This document shows, in pieces, positions 1-10,400 of a stretch of DNA of 64,000 bases. The position numbers and the translations under genes were made by a program. The notes under the pieces are model-generated. The model had not been told where the DNA came from, did no database searches, and saw only the letters and a list, made by a program, of their open reading frames with translations. Numbering within the stretch: the first letter of the stretch is position 1; each line of letters begins with the position of its first letter. Source of the DNA: Bacteroidia bacterium (lineage in GTDB: Bacteria > Bacteroidota > Bacteroidia > Chitinophagales > Chitinophagaceae). The stretch is taken from contig JAUHYD010000002.1 in the NCBI GenBank assembly GCA_030426665.1, positions 124,001 to 188,000 of the forward strand, written 5' to 3'.

Positions 1-26
1 CAGTTCAAATGACCGGACCCGATGTT

Positions 27-2069
27 CTATCTGAACAGTGTAACGTTGCCGGATTTTTTTATCTGCTTCCCACTCAGGCAGAAGCCATCGGCAACCCATA
101 CGTATACGCCTTCCTGACACAATACGCCATTGAACAGGCCATCCCACTTTTGGGTTGGATCAGTGGTTTCAAAAACCATTTGTCCCAATCTATTGAAAAT
201 TCTGAAGTAGTTAAGCTTTACCAGCGAATTGTTCAGTATTCCAAATCGATTACTACCGGGATTCGCGCTACTTGGTGCAAAGGCATTTGGTAAATAGAAA
301 TCTCCGCAGGTGACGCGTACTGTTACTGTGTCTTTCGCAGAACACTGATAGCCTACACCTTGCTCAGTAACGGTAAGGTAGTACGTGAAATCATATGGAG
401 GGTTAACGTACGGATTAGGTACAGTACTGTCACTCATAAATTGAAACGGTTCCCAATGGTACACGAAATTGCCCATCGATGTATATGGACCGCCAACAAT
501 AGATGTTGCGCCATCTTTAATATATCTGTCCGGACCCGCATCTGCTTTTACCTTCACAATGTTAATTCTGATAGCCGTATCCACAATACACCCAAACGGA
601 TAATACAATTTGAATCGGTATTCTGTAGAATAATTAGGGTAAACTCTTACTGAATCAAAAAATACATTTGTTGTGTCGATATTATGACCCGCTGCCCATC
701 TGATTGAGTCGGCTAGGGTAGATACCGCATATAGCCTTAGCGTATCACTCTGACAAAGTGTAGTGTCATTGTTGCGATACAATGTTGGCGGAGCAAGAAC
801 AGTGATGTCTTTACAATCCACACGCATAGTTGGCAATCCCTCATCTACAACGTAATAGACATTATATATACCGGGAGCGTCGTAAGAATACGTAGGCGGT
901 GACACGTCGGTAAAAGAGGGTATTGTAGAATTGACACACTGGTTAAAGGTGATTTTTGTCAATGAACTGTCTTGTGCATTTGTGATAAATGCATAGATAT
1001 TGTCCCTGTCCCTGATGATACTTGAAATACTTGTCGGGAAATTCATCCCTCCTATTGTACTGTAGCTGATAGCGGAGTATGGTCCTATTGCATCAGCCAT
1101 ACGAACCTCTACCAGTTGGCTCGTTGTACTATCGGTAATGTACAGGTGAAGGAAGTTGCAATCTCTCACCATCGATATTGATGATGGGCGTAGCACACGG
1201 AATGTAAAATCTCCCAGGTTGGTGCCAATCACGTCTGCAATTACTGTGTCTAGCGTAGTACCCATGTCTAAACGAGTAATTGTACTATTACCGTAGTTAG
1301 TAATAAACAAATGCCAGTTGCCATTGTCATATACAGCAGCCAAGTCAGACGGGAAGTTCAACGACCCGGAAGGGTTGCCATAGTCTGTAGCCAATGGTGT
1401 GTTAGATACATTGAAAGAAAAATCCAGCTGTATAATAGTACTGTTATTGTAGTTAAGTGCATACCCTATCCAGCGGTGGTCCGCATCCTGAGCAACAAAA
1501 AGACCTTTTGGTTGATCAAGCAGGTTGCCGGGATTGCCGAAGTTGGCGATGTTTGGTTTAGAGTTACTTAATCTTGGACCAAAGTCAACACGAGCAAGTT
1601 CTGAAGTCGCCTTGGTAAAACCACCTGCTACAAATAAAAACCATTTGTGTGAAAACGTATCACGTACCAGATATAGAGAAGTTGGATTTTCAGGAAGACC
1701 CAATGTAAGGTCTCCAAGGTTGGTTACCGTAGGAATATTGTCAAGGCTGTTGCCAAAATTCAGACGCAACAACTCAGTTGTTTCAGAATTAATTACAAAT
1801 CCGTAGAAAGTACCGCTATCATTGACAATCTCTACCCCCGTTGGGATATGCATGTCATAGTTATTGCCAATATTGCCACCTGTAGGCGTATTAAACAGAT
1901 AACCCGAACAAAAACCCCAGTAGTAAGATTTGGCATTGAAAACATTACTGGATAGTTTTACGGATTGATTCACGCACACAGTATCAGGTCCGCTGAACAG
2001 TGTCTGCGCAAATAACAAATTCATCTGCGATACAATCAATATCACAATGAGTAGCAAGCGTTTTTTCAT
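27..2069 (-). CDS. T9SS type B sorting domain protein with propeller-like repeats
   Basis: Secreted protein of about 680 residues. I start it at the ATG at 2069 because a signal peptide (MKKRLLLIVILIV...LFAQ) begins there; an in-frame ATG 17 codons upstream would put an odd extension before it. Residues 25-60 look like a PKD/Ig-type segment (GPDTVCVNQSVKLSS). Residues about 60-400 repeat a 50-60 residue unit with LDFG/ITNYGNSTI-like cores, suggesting beta-propeller blades. The last 90 residues (FYLPNAFAPSS, FRIFNRLGQMVFET, WDGLFNG, GVYVWVADG) match the gliding-motility-associated C-terminal (type B) domain, which directs export through T9SS and cell-surface attachment or release. It is divergent from the S46 peptidase gene. 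The ligand or function of the propeller is unknown. Confidence 0.85.
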   Translation of the reverse strand: MKKRLLLIVILIVSQMNLLFAQTLFSGPDTVCVNQSVKLSSNVFNAKSYYWGFCSGYLFNTPTGGNIGNNYDMHIPTGVEIVNDSGTFYGFVINSETTELLRLNFGNSLDNIPTVTNLGDLTLGLPENPTSLYLVRDTFSHKWFLFVAGGFTKATSELARVDFGPRLSNSKPNIANFGNPGNLLDQPKGLFVAQDADHRWIGYALNYNNSTIIQLDFSFNVSNTPLATDYGNPSGSLNFPSDLAAVYDNGNWHLFITNYGNSTITRLDMGTTLDTVIADVIGTNLGDFTFRVLRPSSISMVRDCNFLHLYITDSTTSQLVEVRMADAIGPYSAISYSTIGGMNFPTSISSIIRDRDNIYAFITNAQDSSLTKITFNQCVNSTIPSFTDVSPPTYSYDAPGIYNVYYVVDEGLPTMRVDCKDITVLAPPTLYRNNDTTLCQSDTLRLYAVSTLADSIRWAAGHNIDTTNVFFDSVRVYPNYSTEYRFKLYYPFGCIVDTAIRINIVKVKADAGPDRYIKDGATSIVGGPYTSMGNFVYHWEPFQFMSDSTVPNPYVNPPYDFTYYLTVTEQGVGYQCSAKDTVTVRVTCGDFYLPNAFAPSSANPGSNRFGILNNSLVKLNYFRIFNRLGQMVFETTDPTQKWDGLFNGVLCQEGVYVWVADGFCLSGKQIKKSGNVTLFR

Positions 2070-2166
2070 AAGCCAGTTAAGATATGGTCCTATTATTCCG
2101 CTAATATAAGGAATAAGCACAAAACTTTTGCCGCAAAGGTGTATATTTATTTCCGCAAATCAAAGT

Positions 2167-4347
2167 ATGAACATGAAACGAAAGTCAGTTTGGAAGTTAG
2201 TATTAAGTAAAAGTTTATTTGTTGTAACCCTCTTTTCCTCGGCAGGAATACTCATGGCAAAGGAAGGAGTTTGGCTGCCACCCAAATTAATTGAGCAAGA
2301 AAAGAATTTACGAGCTGCTGGACTTCAAATGAAAATTGGTGATATATATAACGAAGATGGTACGGGTTTAAACAATGCGGTTGTGCTTTTTGGTAGAGGC
2401 TGTACAGGCGAAATAGTTTCGCCAACAGGGTTGTTGCTTACCAATCACCATTGTGGTTACGGGAGCGCCCAATCACTCAGCAGTGCCGAAAACGACTATT
2501 TTGCCAATGGTTTTTGGGCGAAGAATCTAAATGAAGAATTGCCGGTGAAAGGCCTGACGGTTACTTTCATTAGAAAAATTATAGATGTAACAGAAGAAAT
2601 TACCCATGATTTGAGTGATGAAATGCCGGATTCTGAAAGAGACAGCATTATTAAATCAAGGATCGCTGACGCGGAGAAGATGTATGAAAAGAAAATGGAA
2701 ATGGATGCCACAATTAAGCCATATTTCAAGGGCAATGAGTATTGGCTAGCCATGTCAGAGACTTTCAGGGATATCCGTTTTGTTGGATTTCCTCCCAATG
2801 CTATCGGTGCGTTTGGTGGCGATGTAGAAAATTGGGCATGGCCACGTCACACCGGAGACTTTAGTGTGTTTCGTGTATATGCAGGTACCGATAACAGACC
2901 GGCCGACTATCATAGTCAGAACAAACCTTACCGGACGCCCAAACACTTTAAGATTAATATTTCCGGATACAAAGAGGGGGATTTTACTATGGTCTACGGT
3001 TTCCCGGGACGTACCGACGAATACATATCGTCGTACGCACTTAAGCATGTCTATGAAATTTCGGACCCTATCAGCATTGAGGCGCGCACAAGAAAGCTGG
3101 ACGTATACAATAAGTACATGGGAAGCTCCAGAGAGGTTTTTCTGAAATATACCTCTAAAAAGGGGCATGTGGCTAACGGTTGGAAGAAATGGCAGGGAGA
3201 GGTCAAAGGACTAAAAATGAATGACGCTGTCGGCAAAAAACGCAAATACGAAAGCGAGTTCGCTAAGTGGGCTGCAGACGACAAATCATTGCCTTTTGCT
3301 GACAACCTTTTGCCGCAGATGAAAAAGTATTCAGAATCTGCCGACGCACTGATTTATGAGGACAGGTACCAGAGAGAAACCGTATTGGGTATAGAACTGG
3401 TAGGCCGCGGCGCTGTGGGCGAACAGATGATGAAGTGCTTCAGAACCGACATGAAAGAACCCGAACTGAGAGATACGATCATGAAAATAGCACAACGGCA
3501 AGAGGGCTTCTACAAAAATTATGATTTGCCGACAGATAAAGATGTTTTCAAGACTTTGATGACCTTGTATTTTAATAAGTGTGCCAACACATTGCCTGAA
3601 TATTATAGAGTAGCCTACGTTGGGCACAACGAGGACATTAACGAATGGGCAGAGGATATCTATAAGGGGTCTATGTTTGCAACGCATGCCAAATTGAAGG
3701 CGTGGGCAGAAAATGTAAAAGTTGGCGACACCGCCGGGTTGCTTGCCGACGCTGTATATCAATTGTATCATGAGGTTATGGAAGAGCGAAGAAAAAACTT
3801 GCTTCCTGCATTGGATGCCTATAATTCAAAAATGAATTATCTCGAGCGCCTATATATGAAAGCGCAGATGAAGCTTGACAAGAATAAGGAGTTTTATCCG
3901 GATGCAAATCTTACGTTGCGCCTGTCTTACGGGAAAATACAAGGGTTGGACCCCGATGGTCCGCCAAAGTATTCCTATCAGACAACGCTAAAAGATTTGG
4001 TAGCATTGGATGACCCCAAGTCCGATATTTTTAATGTCCCCGACAAATTGGTTACTTTGTATAAGAATAAGGACTACGGCCGTTGGGGCGCTGCAGGTTC
4101 GGTACCGGTCGCCTTCCTTGCTTCCAATCATACTACCGGTGGCAACTCAGGTAGCCCCGTGCTGAATGCAAAAGGAGAGCTCATCGGAACAAACTTTGAC
4201 AGACCTTACGAAGGCACCATGAGCGACTATTACTTCGACCCCAACAGATGTCGGAATATCTCTGTGGACATTCGGTATATTCTATTTATTATTGACAAGT
4301 TTGGCGGCGCAGGTTGGCTGGTTGATGAGATGGATATCGTAAAATAA
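2167..4347 (+). CDS. S46 family dipeptidyl-peptidase (DPP7/DPP11 type)
   Basis: Exopeptidase of about 726 residues that removes dipeptides from peptide N-termini in the periplasm or at the surface. The start at 2167 is chosen because a signal peptide follows (MKRKSVWKLVLSKSLFVV...). The chymotrypsin-like triad is visible: His95 in TNHHCGY, Asp231 in WPRHTGDF, Ser661 in GGNSGSPV. The residue 18 positions after the catalytic Ser is Arg (GTNFDRPYE). In Porphyromonas gingivalis DPP11 the same offset (Ser655 to Arg673) sets preference for Asp/Glu at P1, while DPP7 has Gly there, so an acidic-residue DPP11-like specificity is inferred. Length fits the family (about 710-720). The CAP-domain gene follows after 11 bp and is probably cotranscribed. 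Confidence 0.93.
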   Translation: MNMKRKSVWKLVLSKSLFVVTLFSSAGILMAKEGVWLPPKLIEQEKNLRAAGLQMKIGDIYNEDGTGLNNAVVLFGRGCTGEIVSPTGLLLTNHHCGYGSAQSLSSAENDYFANGFWAKNLNEELPVKGLTVTFIRKIIDVTEEITHDLSDEMPDSERDSIIKSRIADAEKMYEKKMEMDATIKPYFKGNEYWLAMSETFRDIRFVGFPPNAIGAFGGDVENWAWPRHTGDFSVFRVYAGTDNRPADYHSQNKPYRTPKHFKINISGYKEGDFTMVYGFPGRTDEYISSYALKHVYEISDPISIEARTRKLDVYNKYMGSSREVFLKYTSKKGHVANGWKKWQGEVKGLKMNDAVGKKRKYESEFAKWAADDKSLPFADNLLPQMKKYSESADALIYEDRYQRETVLGIELVGRGAVGEQMMKCFRTDMKEPELRDTIMKIAQRQEGFYKNYDLPTDKDVFKTLMTLYFNKCANTLPEYYRVAYVGHNEDINEWAEDIYKGSMFATHAKLKAWAENVKVGDTAGLLADAVYQLYHEVMEERRKNLLPALDAYNSKMNYLERLYMKAQMKLDKNKEFYPDANLTLRLSYGKIQGLDPDGPPKYSYQTTLKDLVALDDPKSDIFNVPDKLVTLYKNKDYGRWGAAGSVPVAFLASNHTTGGNSGSPVLNAKGELIGTNFDRPYEGTMSDYYFDPNRCRNISVDIRYILFIIDKFGGAGWLVDEMDIVK

Positions 4348-4358
4348 ATCGGAAAAGT

Positions 4359-4994
4359 ATGGGTTACGGTCTAGCTTCGTCACTGTTATTACTGCTGTTG
4401 CCTTATTTTCAGTCAGTAAATAGCAGCGGATACGTGTCGCCGCTTGCATCATTTTCTCCTGCCTGGAACAACCCTAAGTATAAGGATTGTAACGCTGCAA
4501 AGTCAGTTGACTATATGGATGACCGAGAAAAAGAAGTCATTTATATCCTAAATCTGGCAAGAGTAAATCCGCGGCTGTTTGCTGAGACAGTTGTGAAAAA
4601 TGGCTATAAAGTCTCTTCATTTATAGATACGAATGATGTGCAATACTTCCGTTCTTTGATTGCTACAATGGATACTATGCGACCAAGGGCAATATTGAGA
4701 CCGGACGCAGCATGTGTTGAGAGTGCCAGGTGCCACGCGATCAGCGCCGGAAAAAAAGGTTATGTGGGTCATAAACGCCAATCGGAATCTTGTAAAAGAA
4801 AAGAACACTACTATGGCGAATGTTGTAATTACGGTGCAGACAGCCCGATAGAAACAGTATTGTCGCTGCTTATCGACAGTGGTGTGCCCAATTTGGGGCA
4901 CCGAAAAATATGTCTAGGGGAATACGCCAAGGTTGGAGCAGCCGTGGCGCGTCATGCCAATTACAAATACAATACCGTAATAGACTTTTACTAA
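4359..4994 (+). CDS. CAP-domain (SCP/YkwD-like) secreted protein
   Basis: Protein of 211 residues with a hydrophobic N-terminal segment (GLASSLLLLLLPYF), probably a signal peptide. It then shows the CAP superfamily pattern: an N-terminal helix EKEVIYILNLARVNPRLFAE, a central helix with ARCHAISAGKKGYVGHKR, and the C-terminal GHRKICLGEYAKVGAAVA...YNTVIDF strand region. Bacterial CAP proteins are extracellular and mostly of unknown biochemical role. Several cysteines (CKRKEHYYGECCNYG) could form disulfides. The start codon lies 11 bp after the S46 peptidase stop, so the two probably share a transcript. Function beyond the fold is not predictable. Confidence 0.8.
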   Translation: MGYGLASSLLLLLLPYFQSVNSSGYVSPLASFSPAWNNPKYKDCNAAKSVDYMDDREKEVIYILNLARVNPRLFAETVVKNGYKVSSFIDTNDVQYFRSLIATMDTMRPRAILRPDAACVESARCHAISAGKKGYVGHKRQSESCKRKEHYYGECCNYGADSPIETVLSLLIDSGVPNLGHRKICLGEYAKVGAAVARHANYKYNTVIDFY

Positions 4995-5024
4995 ACCAGA
5001 TAAAACGCAAACAGTATTTTACGA

Positions 5025-5189
5025 CTATAAGGTCGTAGCGTCTTCATCTGCTAACTGTTTTTCAATCGTCGATTCAGCTGAACTGCCTTTATCCACAAAA
5101 CTCTTTACTACTGAAATCGAAAAAACTACGAGCAACATTACACCAGCCATAACAAATTTATTTATTGTAAGGCCCAAGATCGGGTTCAT
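5025..5189 (-). CDS. Small single-pass membrane protein, 54 residues (predicted)
   Basis: A short reading frame on the minus strand convergent with the CAP gene. It begins MNPILGLTINKF, has one clear hydrophobic span (about residues 12-29, MAGVMLLVVFSISVV) and a charged, acidic C-terminal tail (STIEKQLADEDATTL). The layout, with a short N-terminus, one transmembrane segment and a polar tail, is typical of real small membrane proteins, and the stretch otherwise has no gene. No family is recognised. Bacteroidota starts rarely carry a Shine-Dalgarno, so its absence does not help. It could be a chance frame. Confidence 0.45.
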   Translation of the reverse strand: MNPILGLTINKFVMAGVMLLVVFSISVVKSFVDKGSSAESTIEKQLADEDATTL

Positions 5190-5332
5190 ATGATATAGTG
5201 AAATAATCGTGCCAAACTTTTCGATGAATTTATAATTGTTAAATGTTAATGCGATACTAAAAATGTTAGGAATATGTGGAAAGGTTATATCACTATTCCT
5301 GCATTCTATTTACGAGGCAAGGTTTAATGGTT

Positions 5333-5340
5333 TACCTTTG
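5333..5340 (+). promoter_or_regulatory. -7 promoter element of trxA
   Basis: TACCTTTG matches the Bacteroidota housekeeping -7 consensus TAnnTTTG and lies 35 bp before the trxA start. No clear -33 TTTG was found at the usual spacing. Confidence 0.6.
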
Positions 5341-5375
5341 TTTTTTAATCAAAGCATAATTTTAAAAAATAAACA

Positions 5376-5699
5376 ATGGCAGCAGTATTCAATGATTCAA
5401 ACTTTGATGCAGAGGTATTAAAGGCAGACAAACTTTCAGTAATTGATTTTTGGGCTCCCTGGTGCGGACCATGTCTGGCGCTCGGACCGACAATTGATGC
5501 ATTGTCCAAAGAATATGAGGGCAAGATAAACGTGGGTAAAGTGAATGTGGATGAAAATCCTAACCTAAGTGTTAACTATGGCATCACAAGTATCCCATGT
5601 GTTTTGTTTATTAAAGACGGTCAGGTAGTTGATAAGCAATTAGGAATGGCTCCTAAAGGCGCTTTCGACAAAAAAATACAGAAACTATTGGGCGCGTAA
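5376..5699 (+). CDS. trxA: Thioredoxin
   Basis: Thioredoxin of 107 residues, a cytoplasmic protein-disulfide reductase that receives electrons from thioredoxin reductase. The active site WCGPC is at residues 29-33, preceded by the usual DFWAP. The cis-proline loop is SIPCVLFI, where the residue after the cis-proline is Cys instead of the common Thr; this adds a third cysteine near the active site and may matter for redox tuning. There is no signal peptide. The gene stands alone, with its own -7 element upstream and a strong hairpin terminator downstream, so it is monocistronic. Confidence 0.96.
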   Translation: MAAVFNDSNFDAEVLKADKLSVIDFWAPWCGPCLALGPTIDALSKEYEGKINVGKVNVDENPNLSVNYGITSIPCVLFIKDGQVVDKQLGMAPKGAFDKKIQKLLGA

Positions 5700-5721
5700 T
5701 TCGCTACTGATTATACATTTT

Positions 5722-5758
5722 CAAACCCCGGCCAATTGGCTGGGGTTTGTTGCTTTTT
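5722..5758 (+). terminator. Hairpin terminator after trxA
   Basis: A stem formed by CAAACCCCGGCC and GGCTGGGGTTTG (one mismatch), loop AATT, followed by a T-rich run. It starts 22 bp after the trxA stop. Confidence 0.75.
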
Positions 5759-5861
5759 ACGGGGTTGTGGTACTTGCTCACGAAGAATTTTGCTCCGATT
5801 CTGGTTTGTATTTTTATTACAATACACCGTATTCTGCTACGTTGTAGTCTTACTGGCAGGG

Positions 5862-6458
5862 TTATTCGTCAGTCTCTATTAGTCCCCAACCTTTAGCCAG
5901 ATTGTCGCGCTGGTCCTTGGGTAGTTTAGGAACACCATCATACAACCCCGCATTTTGCCGTTGTCTGAAGGCCTCATAGAGCGTGATGGCACAAGCCACA
6001 GATATATTCAGAGAGCGAACCATTCCTACCTGCGGGATAATAAAATTGCCGTCGCAGTATGAAAGACATTCCTTTGTTACACCTTCCCTTTCATTGCCAA
6101 ACACCAGACCTACTCGTTCAGTAAGGTCTAGTTCATAGAGTGATGATGAGGTGACGCCCAGATGTGTAGCATACACCTTGTCACAATACGCTTTCACTGC
6201 ATTCATGCATGTTGCAGTATCGGTATATTGGTGTATCGTTAACCACCCGAGGGCGCTGGCAGAGCTGTTTTTGCCATATTTGTCGTGCAGCGGAATGGTT
6301 GTGTTCAGAATAAATAAATCCTGAACACCTACCGCATCGCAGGTGCGCATTACTGCCGATATGTTATGCGGGTCATGCACATTCTCCATTACTACTACCA
6401 GCCCGCTTTGTCTGTGCTTAAGTACCTCTTTAATTCTGTTTGCTCTTTCCGGAGTCAT
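5862..6458 (-). CDS. trmH: TrmH-type tRNA (guanosine-2'-O)-methyltransferase
   Basis: SPOUT-class methyltransferase of 198 residues. The N-terminus (TPERANRIKEVLKHRQSGLVVVMENVHDPHNISAVMRT) follows E. coli TrmH closely, as do the knot motifs FGNEREGVT and IIPQVGMVRSLNISVACAI and the C-terminal QRQNAGLY, which is nearly the same in E. coli. TrmH makes Gm18 in the D-loop of tRNAs using S-adenosylmethionine. The enzyme is cytoplasmic and homodimeric. It lies 49 bp downstream of the PPTase gene on the same strand, so the two may be cotranscribed, although the products have no evident functional link. Confidence 0.9.
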   Translation of the reverse strand: MTPERANRIKEVLKHRQSGLVVVMENVHDPHNISAVMRTCDAVGVQDLFILNTTIPLHDKYGKNSSASALGWLTIHQYTDTATCMNAVKAYCDKVYATHLGVTSSSLYELDLTERVGLVFGNEREGVTKECLSYCDGNFIIPQVGMVRSLNISVACAITLYEAFRQRQNAGLYDGVPKLPKDQRDNLAKGWGLIETDE

Positions 6459-6507
6459 AGACCTGTAAAAGTAAAGTTTCGTTTTTAAGCTTGCAATAAC
6501 GAGTAAA

Positions 6508-7152
6508 TTATATCTGGATGTTTTCGTGTTTTATTTCATTGATAGTCACATTGTCAATTGAGTGATCAGACGCAAATGCAATTAGGTAGTTGTCTATAGC
6601 TTGAATGTTTTTTGAATAATAGCAGACATTATCCAGAGTTGTAAGATTGTCAATTGTATTTATGTCATTGTAGGCATATGTCAGACCTTTCCCCGTTGCT
6701 TTAATTATAGCTTCTTTTCTCGTCCATAGCCGGAAGAAGGTGTTTGTCGGCGATTCGCTGTTGTGTATCGCATCCCATTCTTTCTGCAAAAAGTATTCAC
6801 GGTATTGCTCAATATCTATCTTGGTCAGTTCTTCTATGTCGATGCCTATATTGTGTGTCTGCGATATAGCACAGGTCACTATATCGCCGGAGTGTGACAG
6901 GCTGATACCTGGTCCGTTCTTAATTTCAGGTTTGCCGTATTCGTTGTACACGATATCGTTTAGTGAGCTGTTCGGGCTTATGTTCTTAAGTAAGTGAGAG
7001 AGTAGTAGCTTTCCGCATAGGCTCTGATTTCTGCTGGCAACATCTGTGTAAGCTTTATAGACTTGCTTTTGGTTGTCCGATAGCTGCACATAGAAAGCAT
7101 CAAGCGTAGATTTCGGAATTGAGCCGATGCGCATAAAAGAAATCGTTGTCAT
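6508..7152 (-). CDS. 4'-phosphopantetheinyl transferase (Sfp type)
   Basis: Protein of 214 residues that moves phosphopantetheine from CoA to a serine of acyl- or peptidyl-carrier proteins. The magnesium/CoA motifs are present: GIDIE (residues 103-107) with Asp105, and WTRKEAIIKATGKGL (143-157) with Glu147 and Lys151. An upstream GISLSHSGD matches the conserved SH(S) substrate motif. The length places it with Sfp/HetI-type enzymes rather than the short AcpS type. No carrier protein or NRPS/PKS gene is in the window, so the substrate is unknown; it may serve fatty-acid ACP or a flexirubin/aryl polyene pathway elsewhere. Confidence 0.88.
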   Translation of the reverse strand: MTTISFMRIGSIPKSTLDAFYVQLSDNQKQVYKAYTDVASRNQSLCGKLLLSHLLKNISPNSSLNDIVYNEYGKPEIKNGPGISLSHSGDIVTCAISQTHNIGIDIEELTKIDIEQYREYFLQKEWDAIHNSESPTNTFFRLWTRKEAIIKATGKGLTYAYNDINTIDNLTTLDNVCYYSKNIQAIDNYLIAFASDHSIDNVTINEIKHENIQI

Positions 7153-7198
7153 GCTGACGTTTATTTAATAGATATTGCCGTTGCTTGTTGACATCTGC

Positions 7199-7242
7199 AA
7201 TGATAACAAATCAGACCGTGAATATTTGGTTTTGTAGTATGT
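7199..7242 (+). repeat. 44-bp direct repeat, left copy
   Basis: Differs at one base from 29679-29722, same orientation. It sits between the PPTase gene and the first surface-protein gene. The two copies bracket the whole surface-protein block. The rest of this 273-bp intergenic stretch is AT-rich and shows nothing else clear. Confidence 0.85.
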
Positions 7243-7425
7243 TGCACGTATGATGTATTTTTAATTAATTATTAATAAATTAATAGAAAAATACTTGTAT
7301 TTGTAGCAGGTGTTGTATACATTAGTGATAATATAAGAAAAATAGCCCGGTTTTTATTTCGATAGCCCCCGATAGTTCTAGCCAAAGATTGTTCAATTAG
7401 TACGTTCCCCTTTTAAAAAGAAACG

Positions 7426-10400
7426 ATGAAAAACAGTTTTGTTTGTAAAGTTTTGCTGCTTGCGCTTTTATGCGGGGTGAGCATGAGTCATGTTTATGCG
7501 CAAGTGCCGCATAAAACCTCTTTTCAGGCTGTCATACGAGATGCCGATAATGAACTTGTAATCAACAATACAGTCAGTTTCCGTATTAGTATTTTGTATG
7601 GGTCGGAGACAGGGGCATCAGTATATACAGAGACACATACACCTACCACCAACGACAACGGTTTAGCTACTTTATATATTGGTACAGGTACGCCTGTTAT
7701 CGGTTCTTTTGATTCCGTAGATTGGGCTGCAGGGAGTTATTATCTGAAAGCAGAATCTGACCCGTCAGGCGGTGCTGACTATTCGGTGTCATTAACCAGT
7801 CAATTGGTAAGCGTGCCGTTTGCGTTGTATGCGGAGAAGAGTGGCAGTAGCATAGACTCTTCCAAGTGGTCGATATCAGGCGACGATATCTATAATAGTA
7901 ATACAGGCAATGTAGGTATTGGGACAAATGCGCCATTGGCGCGGCTGCATGTGGCAGATAGTGCTGTAGTGTTTACGGGTCAGGAATCGCTTATGATCGC
8001 GACAGAATTGCCGGATGTCGTTCTTCCCGTTTCAGGTGGAGGTATTCGTATGATGTGGGTACCGGGAAAAGCTGCGTTTAGAGTAGGTGCCGTTGAGGGG
8101 TTTAGCCCGGATGACTGGGATGAAAGTAATATTGGTTCATTTTCTTTTGCGTCGGGCGTTTCTACTAAGGCTACCGGCCTGATGTCGACATCAATGGGAT
8201 ATCATTCTGTCGCTAGTGGCGACGTCTCCCTGTCTGTTGGAAGCAGCACCACAGCTAGCGGATTATCTTCGGTAGCCATGGGGTTAAGTACTACTGCGAG
8301 TGGCATCTCATCAGTTTCCATTGGAGAAGGGACGACAGCTAGTGGTTATAATTCTTTTTCCACAGGAATGGCCACCGTAGCGAGCGGAGACATGTCCGTA
8401 GCGATGGGTGAGGGTACAGAAGCGAGTGGAGTTGAGTCTTTTGCTATGGGAGGTGTTCATACTACGGCTAGCGGAGACTATTCAGTAGCGATGGGTTCTG
8501 TAGATTCTGCAATCGGGGTTTCATCTTTTGTTGCCGGCAGTCATTCTACAGCGAGTGGCGATAATTCTGTTGCGATAGGAAACTATGCCATGGCTTCGGG
8601 AACAACTGCCACAGCTATTGGTGCATCTATTGCTAGTGGCGCTAGTTCGGTTGCGATGTATGGTACAGCGTCAGGTGATAGATCAATAGCGCTGCCCGGC
8701 GGTAACGCAAGTGGAAACGATGCTGTTGCGATGTCAGGAGGTGTGGCGAGTGGAAACAACGGAGTTGCCATTGGGGTTGCCGCAACTGCCAGTGGAGCTA
8801 ACTCTATGGCCATGGGAAGTAGTGTATCTACCAACGAAAAAGAGGGTGCATTTGCAATTGGTGACCACTCGGGCATAACAACGACGAATGATACCGCTAA
8901 CCAGATGATGATGCGCTTTTCCGGGGGGTATAAATTATACAGTAACGCCAGTGCAACCGAGGGCGTGGCTGTAACCAAGGATGGTGTGGCCAAATACATG
9001 AACGATGTTACCGACCATTTTGATGATCGCTCATTGGTAGACAAACATTACGTAGATAGTGTGACAACAAGTGGTGGAGGTGAAAGCGATACTAATTGGG
9101 TGGTATCAGGCGACGATATATACAATAGTAATTTAGGAAAAGTGGGGATTGGTACTAGTACACCAATGGCACGATTACATGTAGCAGATAGTGCCGTTGT
9201 GTTTACAGGATTTAGTGGTTGGTTAGGGTCGCCAACACTTCCGGGTGGGGCTCCACCTATTTCTGGAGGCGGCGTTAGGATGATGTGGTATCCGGGGAAA
9301 GCTGCTTTCAGAGTTGGAGGTGTTGAAGGGATTGAGTTCCCAATCGCAGAGGATAGGTGGAATGAAAGTAATACCGGAGAATTTTCATTTGGAGCAGGTA
9401 TTAATACTAAGGCAAATGGTTATGCTTCTGTTGCCACAGGTCATTTAACGACAGCAAGTGGCGATAACTCGACAGCAATGGGGGTGGGAACCGTGGCAAG
9501 TGGAGCCGGTTCATTTGCCGTTGGCTCTGTTGACTCCGCCATTGGTGCGGCTTCTATTGCACTGGGAAGTTACACAAAAGCCAGAGGGAATTATTCCTTT
9601 GCGGCTGGTTTGGTTTCCACTGCTAGTGGTGATCTCTCATTTGCTATGGGTGAGTATGTCAGGGCGAGCGGCAGCCATTCATTTGGGTTTGGTGGCTACG
9701 GAACAACTGCTACCGGAGACTATTCAGTTTCCATGGGTTTGAGCGACTCTGCGACTGGTTATTCTGCTTTCGCAGCAGGTCGTTTGGCGCATGCCTCCGG
9801 TGATTTTTCTGTCGCAATGGGCGGAAGTTCTGGTCTCGGGCAATTTGCACTTGCATCGGGCATTGGTTCTGTTGCGATGGGGTATGCGACTGCAAGCGGC
9901 AGTAATTCGTTTGCAATTGGTGATGGTTCCTCAGCAAGTGGTGCCGGAGCAACGGCAATGGGCAATGGGTATGCGAGCGGGCCATACTCATTCGCAATAG
10001 GTAGTAGCGACTCTGCAATAGGTAACTCATCAATTGCTATGGGATATTCTTCAACCGCAAGTGGCGATTATTCATTAGCAGTTGGTCGCGTTTCAGTTGC
10101 TAGTGGCCTGTATTCCGTTGCTTTGGGCAATACTTCAACGGCGAGCGGTGCTGCTGCTTTTGCCAGTGGTGAGTCATCAATTGCTTCAGGCGATTACTCG
10201 GTAGCTACCGGAATGAGTGACTCAGCCTCAGGTTATGCGTCAATTGCGATGGGGTATAATTCACTTGCTTCTGGAGAAAAGTCCGTTGCTATTGGGCTCG
10301 AAGCGAAGTCTTCCGGTTTGGGATCCGTGGCTTTTGGTAGTGGTATTTCCTCAGGTAACGGCTCTGTTGCTTTGCCGGGAAGTGTTGCCAGTGGAACAAT

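Noticed and set aside
5236-5421. 61-residue frame overlapping the trxA start
   Set aside because: Covers the trxA promoter and start in another frame; no features of a real protein.
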